DNA from: Spirodela intermedia | Taxonomy: Eukaryota > Streptophyta > Magnoliopsida > Alismatales > Araceae | Direction of reading: 5' to 3' | Length of the DNA: 64,000 nucleotides | NCBI GenBank assembly: GCA_902729315.2 | Contig: LR746274.1 | Span: 3,933,037 to 3,997,036, forward strand | Shown: piece by piece, positions 39,884 to 50,620 of the stretch | Layout of the letters: the number at the start of each line of letters is the position of its first letter | How positions within the stretch are numbered: the first letter of the stretch is position 1 | Made by a program: the position numbers and the translations under genes | Notes under the pieces: generated by a model | Told to the model about the DNA's origin: nothing | The model's database searches: none | The model's input: only the letters and a program-made list of their open reading frames with translations

Positions 39884-42429
39884 CCGGCGCCACTTTTTCA
39901 ACTGACCTTTCATGCAAGTGGAAGCATTCAAGAGGCATCTATCCACAGTGGTTCAGAAGCACCGTGTCTGTAGCTAGGGTTTTCGAGAAGAAGCGAAGCT
40001 TCCTGACCAGTATCACGCTTCTATACTCTGGTCGATCACGAAGGCAGGAGGTTTTTTTCTGCTTGATTATCTTACCTTGTTTTCATTTTCTATTGCGTGA
40101 AGGGGACTCTCGGCAAGAAAAAAGAGAGAAGAAGAACGAACAACTTGAACTTCATCCACTCATCTCTCTTAATCAGGCCTCCATCAAGGGAAAAGGGAGC
40201 TCGCCCAGTGAAATCAACACACAACATTCTTTGATCAATCCAACATCTAACGAGAAGAGGAAAGATAAGTCCTTGTGCTCAACTCTCTTTTAATCATACA
40301 AGATATAACTACCGAGGTGGCAACGTAATTTGGTAATTACTCTTTTTTTTTTTATTTCAAGAAATTTTGTGTTGTTAGATTTTGATATCCAAAAAATGAA
40401 AAGTAAGACTTATCTTGTTAGTTTATGGAAGCTTTAGGAGCCTTAATTATCCTAAAAGATTTTGACGAGGACAAACACACAAGATAAATTAATCAATAGA
40501 ATTATGAATAATATTGTATATTTATATATTAAACCTGGGTGATTTTCATGATGTTAACTTGAAACTAAATAATTATAAATTCATGGAGAATTAGTAATAA
40601 TGATATCAAGGGCCTACATTGTCACTCGATGAACATATATGATGCTCATAGTTTCAATTATAGTTATATGATGAATTTGGATTTATAAATCATTATGTTA
40701 TCTACTTTTGTGAAAAGTGTTAATAATTAAAAAAATTAAACTAATGAAAAGTAATAATTTGGAAATTGGATTTTATTTAAATACTTGAAGTAAAATATTG
40801 CTATGAATGTTTAACTAGTAACTAGATATCTAAGACTCAAAAGAATCACTTTTAATCATTGTTTATTCATAATTACTTAATTGAATCCAAACATGATAAG
40901 CTTTTCTATTTTCCTAAATATCCTTGAATCCAAACTATATAAATTATTCTTGAGAATTTTATAAATATTATTGAATATTAATTGAAAAATTATTATAGAT
41001 TATCATATAGTACTGAAGTAATAATGTAAGATAGTTATATGATCATGTCTATAATAATTATAAATTAATATTTACATCTATGCATTAATATCTTATATAT
41101 AGATACTAATTAATAGGTAGAGAATATAATTATATATGTGTTACTAACTCATTATGATATTCATAAGATTTTATCATTTAAGTCATAATACATATTATTT
41201 TATTTATATTATGAGACTAACCCTACTTGACTTTTATGAATTCAAGTAATGATTCTTTCATATTTTCTCAATAATTATTTGATTGCAAGAATTTAGGTGA
41301 ACTCTTATTATGAGTTGGAAGTAATGGAAGAAACTCAAGTTTTCAGCTTAAGGAAAAGCCTAAGTCTTATGGAGAGGGTCGGCCTAATATGATTATGGGC
41401 CTAAAAAAGATGTCACTTTGGCTTAGCCTATTTAGACTTAAAAAGACTATCAAGAGATGAGATCTAGACTGCCAATCTTAAGACACTTTAAGATGAGATT
41501 AAGAAGAGAATTAAAACGTCACCCTCATTAAAGAATTTAAACTATTCATCAAGAGAGTCGGTTATTAATTATAACCATCTATTAGAGGGGCCTAATTCTT
41601 GAGAGGTTTAAGACATCTCGCCCCCTTTTTGAAGGGTGCTTTTCAACTCTCTCTCTAGTAGTGGTTAGTTGAAGGAAAAAGAAGAGAAATCAAGACTTGG
41701 TCAACAACATTCTCATGCCCAAGATCATCATAGAGAAGAGACTACTTAGAGAGTATCAAGATTATTGTAGATCAAGCATCACTTGGCTTATGACTGACGC
41801 ATAATGAGGTTTGTACAAAATCTAGACTTGGGGCGTCCTTCTAATTTTTTTTATAAATAGATTAACTCTTAGTTGAAACTAGTTTTATCATTTGTTCTAT
41901 CATTTCATTACGTTAGATTTATTCTCTCTCCTTTGTCACACTTTTCATTTCTCTTATCTTTACCTTTGTTAGATTAATTCCACCCTTCACAATCTTCATT
42001 ATATATATATATATATAATAATAAGATAAGTAAAATTCTTAGTCCCATTATCCACACACCTTAAGAATAGACCCTTACTTATCCTAAACAAAAGAGTGAG
42101 GTTTTATAAATATTATTTACATAAATTTGATTGCATCACGATGACATATCTAACTTCTAAAGCGAGTTCATTAGTCTACCTCACATTCATATTTTATTTG
42201 AGGTTAGTTTGATTTATTTTAATTTTAAGTCATTATTTTATTTAGAGATACATTTATAATTATTTTTTAACAAACAATTTTCATATAAAATATCTCAAAA
42301 TTGATAATTTCAAATATATATCTTAGAAATTAAAGGCTATATTTATTTGTTCAACCTCAGATAATATAGAAACTATGTAAGGCGTCTTAGAAGCTTTTTA
42401 CACTTTAAATTTCTAACCTTCTTATTTTG
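39884..42429. other. AT-rich intergenic DNA, possibly old LTR sequence
   Basis: After a leader-like stretch to about 40300, the sequence is extremely AT-rich to about 41300. The part from about 41300 to 42000 has the texture of a retrotransposon LTR (a purine-rich block, then a pyrimidine-rich block), but no protein trace, primer-binding site or paired LTR could be shown. A short (TA)n lies near 42001-42018. Confidence 0.4.
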
Positions 42430-42741
42430 ACACCTCAACGGCCTCCGTGGGGAGATTTTCTTCCTCTGCTGCGCCTCGACCGCTGCCGCTTCTGGATCCC
42501 CAGCGTGGTGTCTCTGGCCTGCTCCATGCCGATGGTGTGGGCCATCCAGTGCAAGTAGACAGCGGAGAAGCAGGCGGAGAGCTTGTTGCGGAGGGAGGAG
42601 GAAGGTGGGCGACTGCTGAAGAGGTGCGTGGAGGAGCTCAAGAGGAACGGGGTTGAGTTTGATCTTCTGAAGGAAGTGGATGCCCTCAGGAGGGCGAAGA
42701 GCCGGGTCAGCAAGTCTGTGTCGGCCCAGGCCATTAAGGCA
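42430..42741 (+). pseudogene. Fragment of an unidentified membrane-protein gene with an in-frame stop
   Basis: The plus frame reads a hydrophobic stretch (FWIPSVVSLACSMPMVWAI), then QCK, a TAG stop, and then a charged stretch containing EKQAESLLRREEEGGRLLK and NGVEFDLLKEVDALRRAKS. Third codon positions are GC-rich as in real exons of this window, and the frame is open on both sides of the single TAG. This looks like the C-terminal exon of a small single-pass membrane protein that I do not recognise. Its last ~45 bp lie at the left edge of duplicated segment A, and a damaged version of that edge is found near 60640-60690. Sequence upstream is AT-rich with no further exon. Confidence 0.45.
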
Positions 42742-42885
42742 CAATTTCCCTTCTTAAGTTTTGTTTATTTATTTAGCATTGGAGAAAAATTATCAATACT
42801 CTTGTAACCATGGAGACGAAGGTAGAGAGAGTCATTTAAGGTTTTTCCTCTTATCTCTCCGAAGCAGAGGCTGCAAGGGTCAGTT

Positions 42886-43236
42886 ATGCAGCACCACCGC
42901 CACCACCGTCATCTACCAACGCCGTCATCCGCTGTCGCCTTCATCCGCCACCTTCATCTGTCGCCCCCGTCCTTCCGCCATCGTCCGCCTTCTGCCCACC
43001 GTCGTCCGTCTGCAGCCAGTCGCCATCGCTGCCGCCGTCCGTCACCGCTGCCACTGAGCACCACAGTAGTTATCTGCCGCCGCTTCCCTCCACCGTTCTC
43101 CAGCCACCACCGTCGTCAGTCCGCTGCTGTCGATCGCCGCCGCCAACTCCGCCCGTTCCGCCGCCGCCCTTTCCGCCGCCCCCCAATCCGCCCTTTCCGG
43201 ACGAGTTGCCGTTCCCGTCTTACCAAATACAGTTAA
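42886..43236 (+). other. CCG-rich His/Pro/Arg ORF in copy A (117 codons)
   Basis: An ATG ORF starting MQHHRHHRH is built on imperfect CCG/CAC triplets. Copy B has the corresponding ORF at 60844-61284 with the same start and similar first ~80 residues, after which the frames diverge. The composition points to a low-complexity non-coding expansion rather than a protein, but the shared ATG is noted. Confidence 0.3.
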
Positions 43237-43595
43237 ATCCCCGCCGGTTCGTGAACCCGGACCTGCCCGGCCCAATCCAGTTTGGCCGCCTGGTAGACCA
43301 CCGCCTCCACGGCCGCCTCAAAGGCAAACCACAAGTCAACGTTCAATGCTCAACGGTACGGATCGTCTCACCATATATGTGGACCCCATTGATTCCAAAG
43401 TCAGAATGTGGAACCTTTATAACTCGATCTTGGTAGGCAAAAATTTTCCGCGGCGGAAAATATTCTAATCTTTTAGCAGCCGAAAGGATACGATGAGAAG
43501 GGTTTCCTCCATAAATTTAGGGCAACGACCATCCAATGATTTCGCATCCTCTCTTTTCGGAGTTCGATCCTTCGATGGCGAAGAAAACCTAAGGA

Positions 43596-43830
43596 AGGGA
43601 CTCATCCTTGTTCTCGGCGCTCAGTATTCTGTTGTTGTCGCTGCTGCTGGTAGCTAAGGTTGCGATGGCACAGCAGTACGGCGGAGGAGCAGGAGACCGT
43701 GGGGGGCCAGTCGGAGGAGGCCGTGGCGGCCCTGACGTCGACGTCGATGTGCCGGAAGCGGAGCATCCTTGGGTCCAGCTACCGCTGGGGCTTCTTCCTT
43801 CTTGTTGCCATTTTCCATCTCTTCTACTGA
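43596..43830 (+). pseudogene. Glycine-rich secreted protein gene, copy A (start codon lost, frameshift)
   Basis: Aligned to the intact copy at 49691, the start codon ATG is AGG at 43596-43598. The following frame still encodes the hydrophobic signal sequence (ILLLSLLLVAKVAMA) and a short Gly-rich part (GGGAGDRGGPVGGGRGG). Further on, one base is missing relative to copy B ('gcggagcatccttgg' against 'gcggaggatcccttgg'), so the conserved GFFLP-type ending is out of frame; its stop would be at 43828-43830. The upstream TATA box is also altered (cataaat). This copy is not expected to make the protein. Confidence 0.7.
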
Positions 43831-44410
43831 AACCTAGGTTTTCCATCTCTTCTAGCGTGAGTCCCCCTCGTGAGCTTCTCCTCTGAGCTCGATTTATATG
43901 TTCTCTGTGGGTGGACGAACAACCATCTGGGGTTTCATTGACAGGTGTTCTCCCATTGATGTTGCCGAGCTCGCCGCCAACAGTGGTCTCTGGCCTTGGC
44001 GGGAACAGCAACAAACGCATCTTTCTCCTGTCTGTTCCTCTCTCTCTACATCAGGTTTGGAAATGGACCGGGAGTGTCTGGTGCGCATGCACAGCCTTGA
44101 TCTTCTTGTAAAGTACATTGATAGAAATATCTTCATGTTAAGATTTCTTTGAAAACCCAAGATTTCAAGCTGGCGCCTTGCCAAGTTGTGGTTGAAAGCT
44201 CAGAAGGAAACCAATCCATGTCGGGGTAAGATTCTTGTACAAGATATGCCCGTACACAAGTGGTATTCGAAGATATCGTTATGTCTTCATTCTGTAATTT
44301 GTATGGCTCCCAAGTTCAACACTCCATGGTAAAAGACGCCCTGCCTTAAAGAAGAAAAATGACATGCCAGATTTCTCACGCCAGTGAAAAACACAGCCCA
44401 ATACACAAAG

Positions 44411-45390
44411 CGTCCGCCGTGTAGTTTGATTAAATGTCAAATCCTATCTGCGTAATTGGTCAATGTAAGTGCAGTTACGGTAAATCATTGTGAATGCTTT
44501 ATTCTCTACGTTCCATGACATCGTCACTAAAAGATAAGGAAAGTTATAAGCTCTAGAAAGGCCGAAGAAAGAACATTTTTGTGTTTTCATAAATCTTTAG
44601 TGCTACTAGAAGTTGTCATATATGATTAATGTACACTTAGTGGTGATATGACCTCATTAGAATTGTTTAGAGGTAGTGAGCGACATACTTCAGGGATAAC
44701 ATGTATGCATCCATCCCGTTCACTCACTCATTATCGCTCAGTATATACACGCATCATGTGTAGATTTATTTGAGATATGTTTATCCATCAATCTCCGAGC
44801 CTCTGCTTTTCTCACTTTGTATCTAGCTGCTCTCAATACTGATTGTCATTTAGATATACCATTTGTCTCTATTTGTATCGAGTTACAAGATAACCAAATA
44901 TAACAAAAGCATGTGACATGTAGTTTGCTTAAATATTGAATCATATCTGCGTAATTGGTTGATTTAAGTGCAGTTACCGTAAACTATTGTGAGTGCCTTA
45001 TTCTTAACGTTCCATGATATCATTAGTAAAAAAAATAATGAAAGTTATAAGCTCTAGAAAGGCCGTAGAAAGAACATTTCTATGTTTTATTAAATCTTTA
45101 GTGTTACCAGGAGTTATCGTATGTGATTAATGTAGACTTAATGGTCACATGATCTCATTAGAACTATTTAGACGTTGTGGGCGACATACCTCAGGGACTA
45201 CGTACGCTCCCATACCGTTCACTCGTTCGTTCTCGCTTAGTATATACACATGCATCAGGTGCAGATTTATCTGAGATCCGTACCTCTGTTTTTCTCTCTT
45301 TGTATCTTGGTACTCCCAATACTGACAATCATTTAGATATGCCATTTGTCTGTGTTCGTATCGAGTTACAAGATAAAAAAATATAATATT
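44411..45390 (+). repeat. Tandem duplication within copy A
   Basis: Two units of about 490 bp (about 44411-44905 and 44914-45390) share blocks such as 'atctgcgtaattggt', 'aaagttataagctctagaaaggccg', 'cttcaggga' or 'cctcaggga', and 'cagtatatacac'. Copy B has one unit (about 62440-62900), so the extra unit arose in copy A or was lost from B. Confidence 0.85.
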
Positions 45391-45770
45391 CGAAAGGATT
45401 AAACATCTAATTGAATTTTGAGCCTGATCAACCCGTGTTAGCTTCAATCAAGACGGATCTAAACAATTAAAAATTCCATTAGGACTGTTTTGTATTATAT
45501 GTTAAGAGCTACATATATAATATTTTTGTCACTTGGAATTTTATCTTTAAAATAACCTTCTTTGTGCTTTTCTCTCTACTTTAATTTTGATTATTTTATT
45601 TTGACAATTATATCCTTCAATTATATCTCGTCTATCAGCTCTAGCTCAATAAGGATCAATTTCAACAAGTTTTGTAAAATGTTTGTAATAGTTGAGTGAG
45701 CCCGGTGCACTAGATGACTTGTGATTATCTTAAACCTTTGATTCACGGTGGTTCAACAATTTGGGCCTAA

Positions 45771-47953
45771 TATACTTTTTAAAGATCTCATCTCTTTTCT
45801 TGTTTTTTGTAAAGAATCTGAGAACAAGGATATAGCTAGCTTTTATAAACTTGTAATTCTAGATTACCACAATCTCTGAAAAGCTTGTGTTAGCATGTGC
45901 TACAAAGGTTGGTTTTAGGTTGGATTGAGCACATTATTGGACTCAGTTTTATTTGCATTCAATATGATTGTGAGCCTCATACAATGTAGTAAAGATAAAT
46001 GGTTACAATATTCAATCCATTGATTCCTTATGCTTGGAAAAGTGTCGGTCATTGATGTGAAGGCTTCATTTTAGTATACTGATCATGTAACAATCTACAT
46101 TTAGGCCCAAGAATTTCATTCTAGGGACTCCGATGATAATACTCAAGTGCATTCTCATATAGTTCAAAATTTTATTTCCTTTTATTGGAGCTTAAATTAG
46201 TTTCTCAGACATTTTTCATGGTCAGTTCTTGCTTTCCAGCAGCTGCTCATGAGGTGCCATCGTCAGGTACCTTATATTTTCTATGTTTTGTGTTATACCT
46301 GACGAGTATTGTGAACATAAGACTCCTTCAAAGTAAGTGCAGTTGACAGATGACTTGCGGGTCGTTTTTTGAAATAAGAGAAGAAAAAACATTAAAAAAA
46401 TTATTCAATGGTTAGTATATGATTTTAGACAGAGAGACACAGAGAGAGAGACAGAGAGAGAGAGACAGAGAGACAGAGAGAGAGAGAGAGAAAGAGACAG
46501 ACAGAGAGAGAGAGAGAAGAGAGAGGATTTTAGACAAGGAGACGACAATTTTTTGACTAGATGCGGCTGTCCCTACCAGTAGAGAGAAACTGGGGTAGAC
46601 TCGTAAAGACTTGCCATAGGCACTTGGGGCTTCAGGGCCGTCCAGGCAACGTACGGTGTTTTCCTGATAAGGATTACGAGGAGACCTGAAGTCAAAGAAG
46701 CCGGACGTCCTTTTGGAATCAAAACTCGTGGAGAGCATTGCCCTGAATATGAACGGATATAACCCTACGCGGTCAGAGATTCCTCTTAATCTTTAGTTTA
46801 TAAAATCATTCATCTATTATATTGGAATCTCAACTAAATCCATCCTTGCTAAAATCCAATGTGAGCATATTATTTTTCCACTAATATTTAGTAAGGTACT
46901 CCTTCTAAACATGTGAACTCAAAACAGATGAGACACTAAAATCCAAATCATTGGTAAAGCATATTGACTATCTGGCAATTATATTCGCAGTTCTTCAAAT
47001 CGTGCAGTGAAATGTAGGACATGCTGGAATTGTGTACATAATAAGGATTCAAAGTAGCTGGTTCAATAGATGCTTCACACGATAACACTGGTCTAGAAGT
47101 CAGCATGATTTTATCCTTTGGCTGAGAAGGAAGTGTAATAAAACCTAAAGCAATGTCCAATAAACTTGTCATTCCCATCTCAGTCTTCATGAAGCAAAAT
47201 AACGCAGCCCATGTATGGAAGAAAGTTTTAATGCTGACATCTTCCCTGAGAAAAGAAGTTTCTGAAAATCAATTAAGGTATATGTATGACAGTACCAGAA
47301 CTAAAGATGATGGGCAAACCACCATCCACAGGGGAAAAACATGAACAGAGAAATAAATCCTTTTTTCCATTAATTATCACCAATTCAGACATTTTTCAGG
47401 CTTCTCTTCGTGGCTAGCCTCAGAGGCAGGCTTTTAAACATATTACTGAAAACCTAATAGCCAAATGACGGCTGGTATCACGTAATCAGTCAGTCTCTTG
47501 ACAGAAAAATTCTCTAGGAGTAACTAATGACAAGGTCCAATTCAACAGTATTTTCGTGAAATGCACTTAAAAAGCTTCAAAATACCTCTGAATGAACGGG
47601 TTTTCAAAAGTTTCTGGCCAAAGGCTAAGGCAGCCTGTTCTTTTAATGCTTTAAGGACCTCTGAAGTGTTAAAGTTGAGCAACGAAAATCATCACATCGG
47701 AAGTACAGACCTTCCTCTCTCAGAGACAAGAATGCGATTTCATCGTCACTAATGCATCTGACAATATGCATCAGCCGTATTCTGATTTCGAGACTGCAAC
47801 CGACATTCACATTGCCTTAATTTCATGCTCGTGAAAATATGTAGCCTGGCAAGTACTGTTTTACCGCAAGAGTAGTATCAAACTACAAACGAAAAAAATG
47901 AGAACCTATTCAATGGAAAGAAACACAAGAAAAGGCATGGGGAAAAAGAAAAC
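45771..47953. other. Intergenic DNA, no supported gene
   Basis: Mostly AT-rich. A GA microsatellite lies at 46430-46526. On the minus strand two exon-like pieces occur: 46948-47190 (80-codon ORF with an upstream AG acceptor near 47250) and about 47573-47655 (an open stretch with an AG before and a GT after). Neither resembles a protein I know and they do not join into a gene, so no call is made. Confidence 0.5.
46430..46526. repeat. (GA)n/(ACAG)n microsatellite between 10-bp direct repeats
   Basis: About 95 bp of GA and ACAGAG units is flanked on both sides by 'gattttagac' (46421-46430 and about 46526-46535). Confidence 0.9.
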
Positions 47954-48735
47954 CTGGAAGGTTCTCCATGAGCAGCCAGCCAAGGCTCCAGCCCAGGCTC
48001 CAGTCAATGTGCGGGTGCAAACGAAAACCTGGTCTCTGCAGCACATCCCATCCCAACTGCGCCAGCCCCTCTTGAGTTCACCATGAACTTGCTGCACTCT
48101 GCTAGGTTCGCCTGCTTCCCTAGCCAGTTGAGCACCTTCAGTCCATCCTCGAACGCTGCCGGGTACCTGCTCTCTCGTACCAGCCTGTACCCTACTGCAA
48201 TGACCTTCACATCACATAGCTTCGCAATCTGACAACAGAAGCAGTCGTTGGCCACCGACAAGTTGCTCCCCGCGACGAACGTTCCGCCGTGGAACTGCAG
48301 GATCATGGGCAACCTGCGGCCTGACCAGCGACCCCCAGCGCCAGCATTCACAGCGCCGCATACCGAAGACAAGTAACCCCTGTAGACATCGGCAGCCTTC
48401 ATCTTCTCCACACCGCCGCCGTAGCTGCAACGCTCTGGAACCAAAGAGGTAACCGTTGGGACGGCACCACCGCCGTAGCTGCTCCGACGTCGGCCGTGGT
48501 TGAAACCGACGAGCTGGAGATCATCCCCCGCCCCTTTGTCCCCAAAACCGGAGGCAGCGGGGGCGGGGGCGGCTCCGGAGTCATTTTCTCTGTTCCGGCG
48601 CTCCCCGGAACCCTCCGAGTCACCGGAGGCGGTAGCAGGCGTAATCGGAGCAGAGGGGCAAGGCTGGCAGGAAGATGCGAATGGGGGAGAGAAGTGAGGG
48701 GGTCGATGTATTCGTACGTTCGGATGCCTTTCCTC
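47954..48735 (-). pseudogene. Carboxylesterase (CXE11/CXE16 type) pseudogene, exon 1 region
   Basis: On the minus strand, blocks of a plant alpha/beta-hydrolase of the HSL/GID1-like carboxylesterase family appear in order: IDPLTSL, then a frame change, IRIFLPA, then DVYRGY, LPMILQFHGGTFVAGS, SVANDCFC, AVGYRLVRESRYPAAFEDG, LNWLGKQANLAEC, and after further frame changes EPWLAAHGEPSR at a GT donor (47951-47953). The middle part (48004-48444) is one open frame with an ATG. The oxyanion-hole motif HGGG is HGGT, YRLAPE is YRLVRE, and the exon with the catalytic Ser, Asp and His is not found downstream. At least two frameshifts make it a pseudogene. The intron position after EPSR agrees with the exon-2 fragment at 59188-59686. 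Confidence 0.8.
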
Positions 48736-49600
48736 CCACTTGACTTCTACCTGGGGACCATCTCTTTGCCTGGATCGTTCTCTGACCTAATATTTCAGCG
48801 AAATCCGCGCGTGCCAGTCGACAAATAGTTCAGACAAGAAAGGATCGCAGTCCTCGTTGTTCCAAACTTTGGTCTTAGAGCTTCTGAAGCTTTCGGATTC
48901 TTTCCTTTTATTGAACACGTGTTTGACCTTCTTAATGGTACCTACTGGTCATGAACAGGTCATGGTTAGGTGGCCGCTTATAGTATTTAATGATAATCCA
49001 ACAGACTGCTCCCCGCGTAGTGTTAGAACACAAGTCGTTGACGCGGTTGGGGAAGACGAGCGGCAATGGCGGTGATGTGAGGGAAGGCGGCAAGCAATTT
49101 CATTCAACCAAGTATATATTAACTGAAGAGTAAGAATGAAACAGTTCCTGCTCAAGACACGAACCTAATCCAAAGGCTGATCCTACTACTATTATGATTC
49201 TTGCTCAGGTTTCTGAGAACATCAGTGAAAAGATGAACGCTGAATCACTTACACGATCTAACTCTTCGTTGTTTTCTTCCCCGCCAAGAGATCATTTTTA
49301 TCAGTAATTAATTGGGTCGAGCGAGAAGTTCTTAACCAAGATTTGTCGAACTTCAATTTACCGTGTAACGATGTCCAACGCGTCATTTTACGTATATTTG
49401 AAGAAATGTTGTTCCGCTTGACATTTCGTGGCGGATTGTCTCTCAATGTTTGTTGACTGGATTGATTCCAACGTCAGAATGTGGACCATTTGATAGTTCG
49501 AGGAAAAAAGTTCTGATCTCTTAGCGAACCCAGGCGGGAACCCTCCTCCGTGCAGTCCTGAGCCACAGTTAACGTACATGAGAAGGCTTTCTTCTCTCTC

Positions 49601-49607
49601 TATAAAT
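49601..49607 (+). promoter_or_regulatory. TATA box of the intact glycine-rich protein gene
   Basis: TATAAAT lies 90 bp upstream of the ATG at 49691, just after a CT-rich tract. The same element is kept in copy B (61430-61436) and altered to CATAAAT in copy A, which fits a core promoter shared by the family. Confidence 0.6.
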
Positions 49608-49690
49608 TAGGGCGAGGGCCATCCAATGGGTTCGCATTCTCTCTCTTACGGATCATCTCCGATCTCTCAATTGCGAACATAATCGGAAGA

Positions 49691-50056
49691 ATGAAGTCAT
49701 CCTTGTCCCTGGTTCTCTGTGTTCTATTGTTATCGCTTTTGCTCGTAGCTGAGACTGTGGTGGCACGGTCGTCCGGCGGACGCGGTGGCGGCGGAGGTGG
49801 AGGAGGGCGTGGGGGAGGAAGTGGGGGCGGGGGCGGAAGCGGAGGAGGCCGTGGGGGCGCAGGTGGAGGCCGTGGTGGCGGAGGGGGACGAGGGGGCGAC
49901 GGTGGCAACGACAACGGCGATGGAATAGGAACTAGCAGTGGTGCCGGAAGTGGGTCAGGGAGCGGTGGCGGAGGCTCCTTTGGGTCCGGCTTGTTTTCCC
50001 TCTCCCGAGTGGGCTTCTTCCTTCCTTTAGCCATTTTCCATCTTTTCTTCTGCTGA
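49691..50056 (+). CDS. Small secreted glycine-rich protein, intact copy (121 aa)
   Basis: A true ATG opens a 121-residue protein with an N-terminal signal peptide (residues 1-25, MKSSLSLVLCVLLLSLLLVA then ETVVA). A glycine-rich body of Gly runs with Arg and Ser follows (about 26-98), and a hydrophobic aromatic C-terminus (VGFFLPLAIFHLFFC). It would enter the secretory pathway; glycine-rich proteins of this form are often cell-wall or defence related, but no named family is recognised. A TATA box sits 90 bp upstream. Two damaged relatives at 43596 and 61505 keep the signal peptide and the ending, so the whole frame, including the odd C-terminus and stop, was once shared. The minus-strand Pro-rich ORF over it (49600-50094) is its shadow. 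Confidence 0.6.
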   Translation: MKSSLSLVLCVLLLSLLLVAETVVARSSGGRGGGGGGGGRGGGSGGGGGSGGGRGGAGGGRGGGGGRGGDGGNDNGDGIGTSSGAGSGSGSGGGGSFGSGLFSLSRVGFFLPLAIFHLFFC

Positions 50057-50620
50057 AACCTGGGTTGCTTGCGTCTAGTCGTGAGCTTCTCCACTCCAAG
50101 CTCGATTTATTGGTTCTCTTCTAGTCGAGGATCCATCAACTGGAACTTCACTTACAGCTGTTCTCGCTAGGAGATTGTCGACCTAGCCGCCAATAGTAAA
50201 TTCTTTTCAACGGGGAGAAGAACAAACCTTTCCTTCTTATGTGTCTCTTTTCGGCATCAGGTTTGGAAAACCCCACGTGTACAGTTTAAATGTCAAAATG
50301 GACGGGTACGTCCTTCAGTAGTGTTTGCTGTACATTCACAGGCTCGATCATCCTGTAAATTACACTTGTTAGACGATTTTCAGATTTTGCAGGGCAGAAT
50401 ACCAATCATTTCCTTGGAGAATCCAAGATATGAAGCTGGTGCATTGCCAAGTTGTGGTCTTAACCTTCATGAAAACCAATCCCTATCGTAATCAACTTTT
50501 ATAAAAGATATGTTGATATTCAAGTGATATTCAAAAATATCATATTTGTTGGTTCGTTTATCCCCAATTTTTACATGTTCCACTTTCCAGGGTAAAATGT
50601 GCCTTGATAAGAATGTAACA

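Larger units (their letters stand above)
42720..45770 (+). repeat. Duplicated segment, copy A
   Basis: Long stretches match copy B (about 60670-63440) in the same orientation: the 'aggccattaag' edge, the 'gtcatttaaggtttttcctc' block, the CCG-rich block, the glycine-rich-protein gene, the 'ctggcgc.ttgccaagttgtgg' block and an AT-rich tail ending near 'gactgttttgtattatatgtta' and beyond. Copy A is longer because its tail is internally duplicated. Copy C (49440-50620) shares the middle part only. Confidence 0.85.
49440..50620 (+). repeat. Duplicated segment, copy C (partial)
   Basis: This matches the middle of copies A and B: the 'attgattcc.a.gtcagaa.gtgga' block, the TATA and 'ggc.a.ggccatccaatg' leader, the glycine-rich gene, 'caggtttggaaa', and the 'gaagctgg.gcattgccaagttgtgg...aaaccaatcc' block. 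The CCG-rich block and the AT-rich tail are missing or unrecognisable. Confidence 0.8.

Noticed and set aside
39796-40293. 165-codon plus-strand ORF
   Set aside because: It starts at TTG and contains no ATG; it runs through the TATA box and a leader-like region.
46948-47700. Two minus-strand exon-like pieces below the carboxylesterase exon 1
   Set aside because: They do not match the expected carboxylesterase exon 2 and no protein was recognised; not enough to call a gene.
49600-50094. 164-codon proline-rich minus-strand ORF
   Set aside because: It is the reverse complement of the glycine-rich gene; the plus frame has the signal peptide, TATA box and conserved copies.
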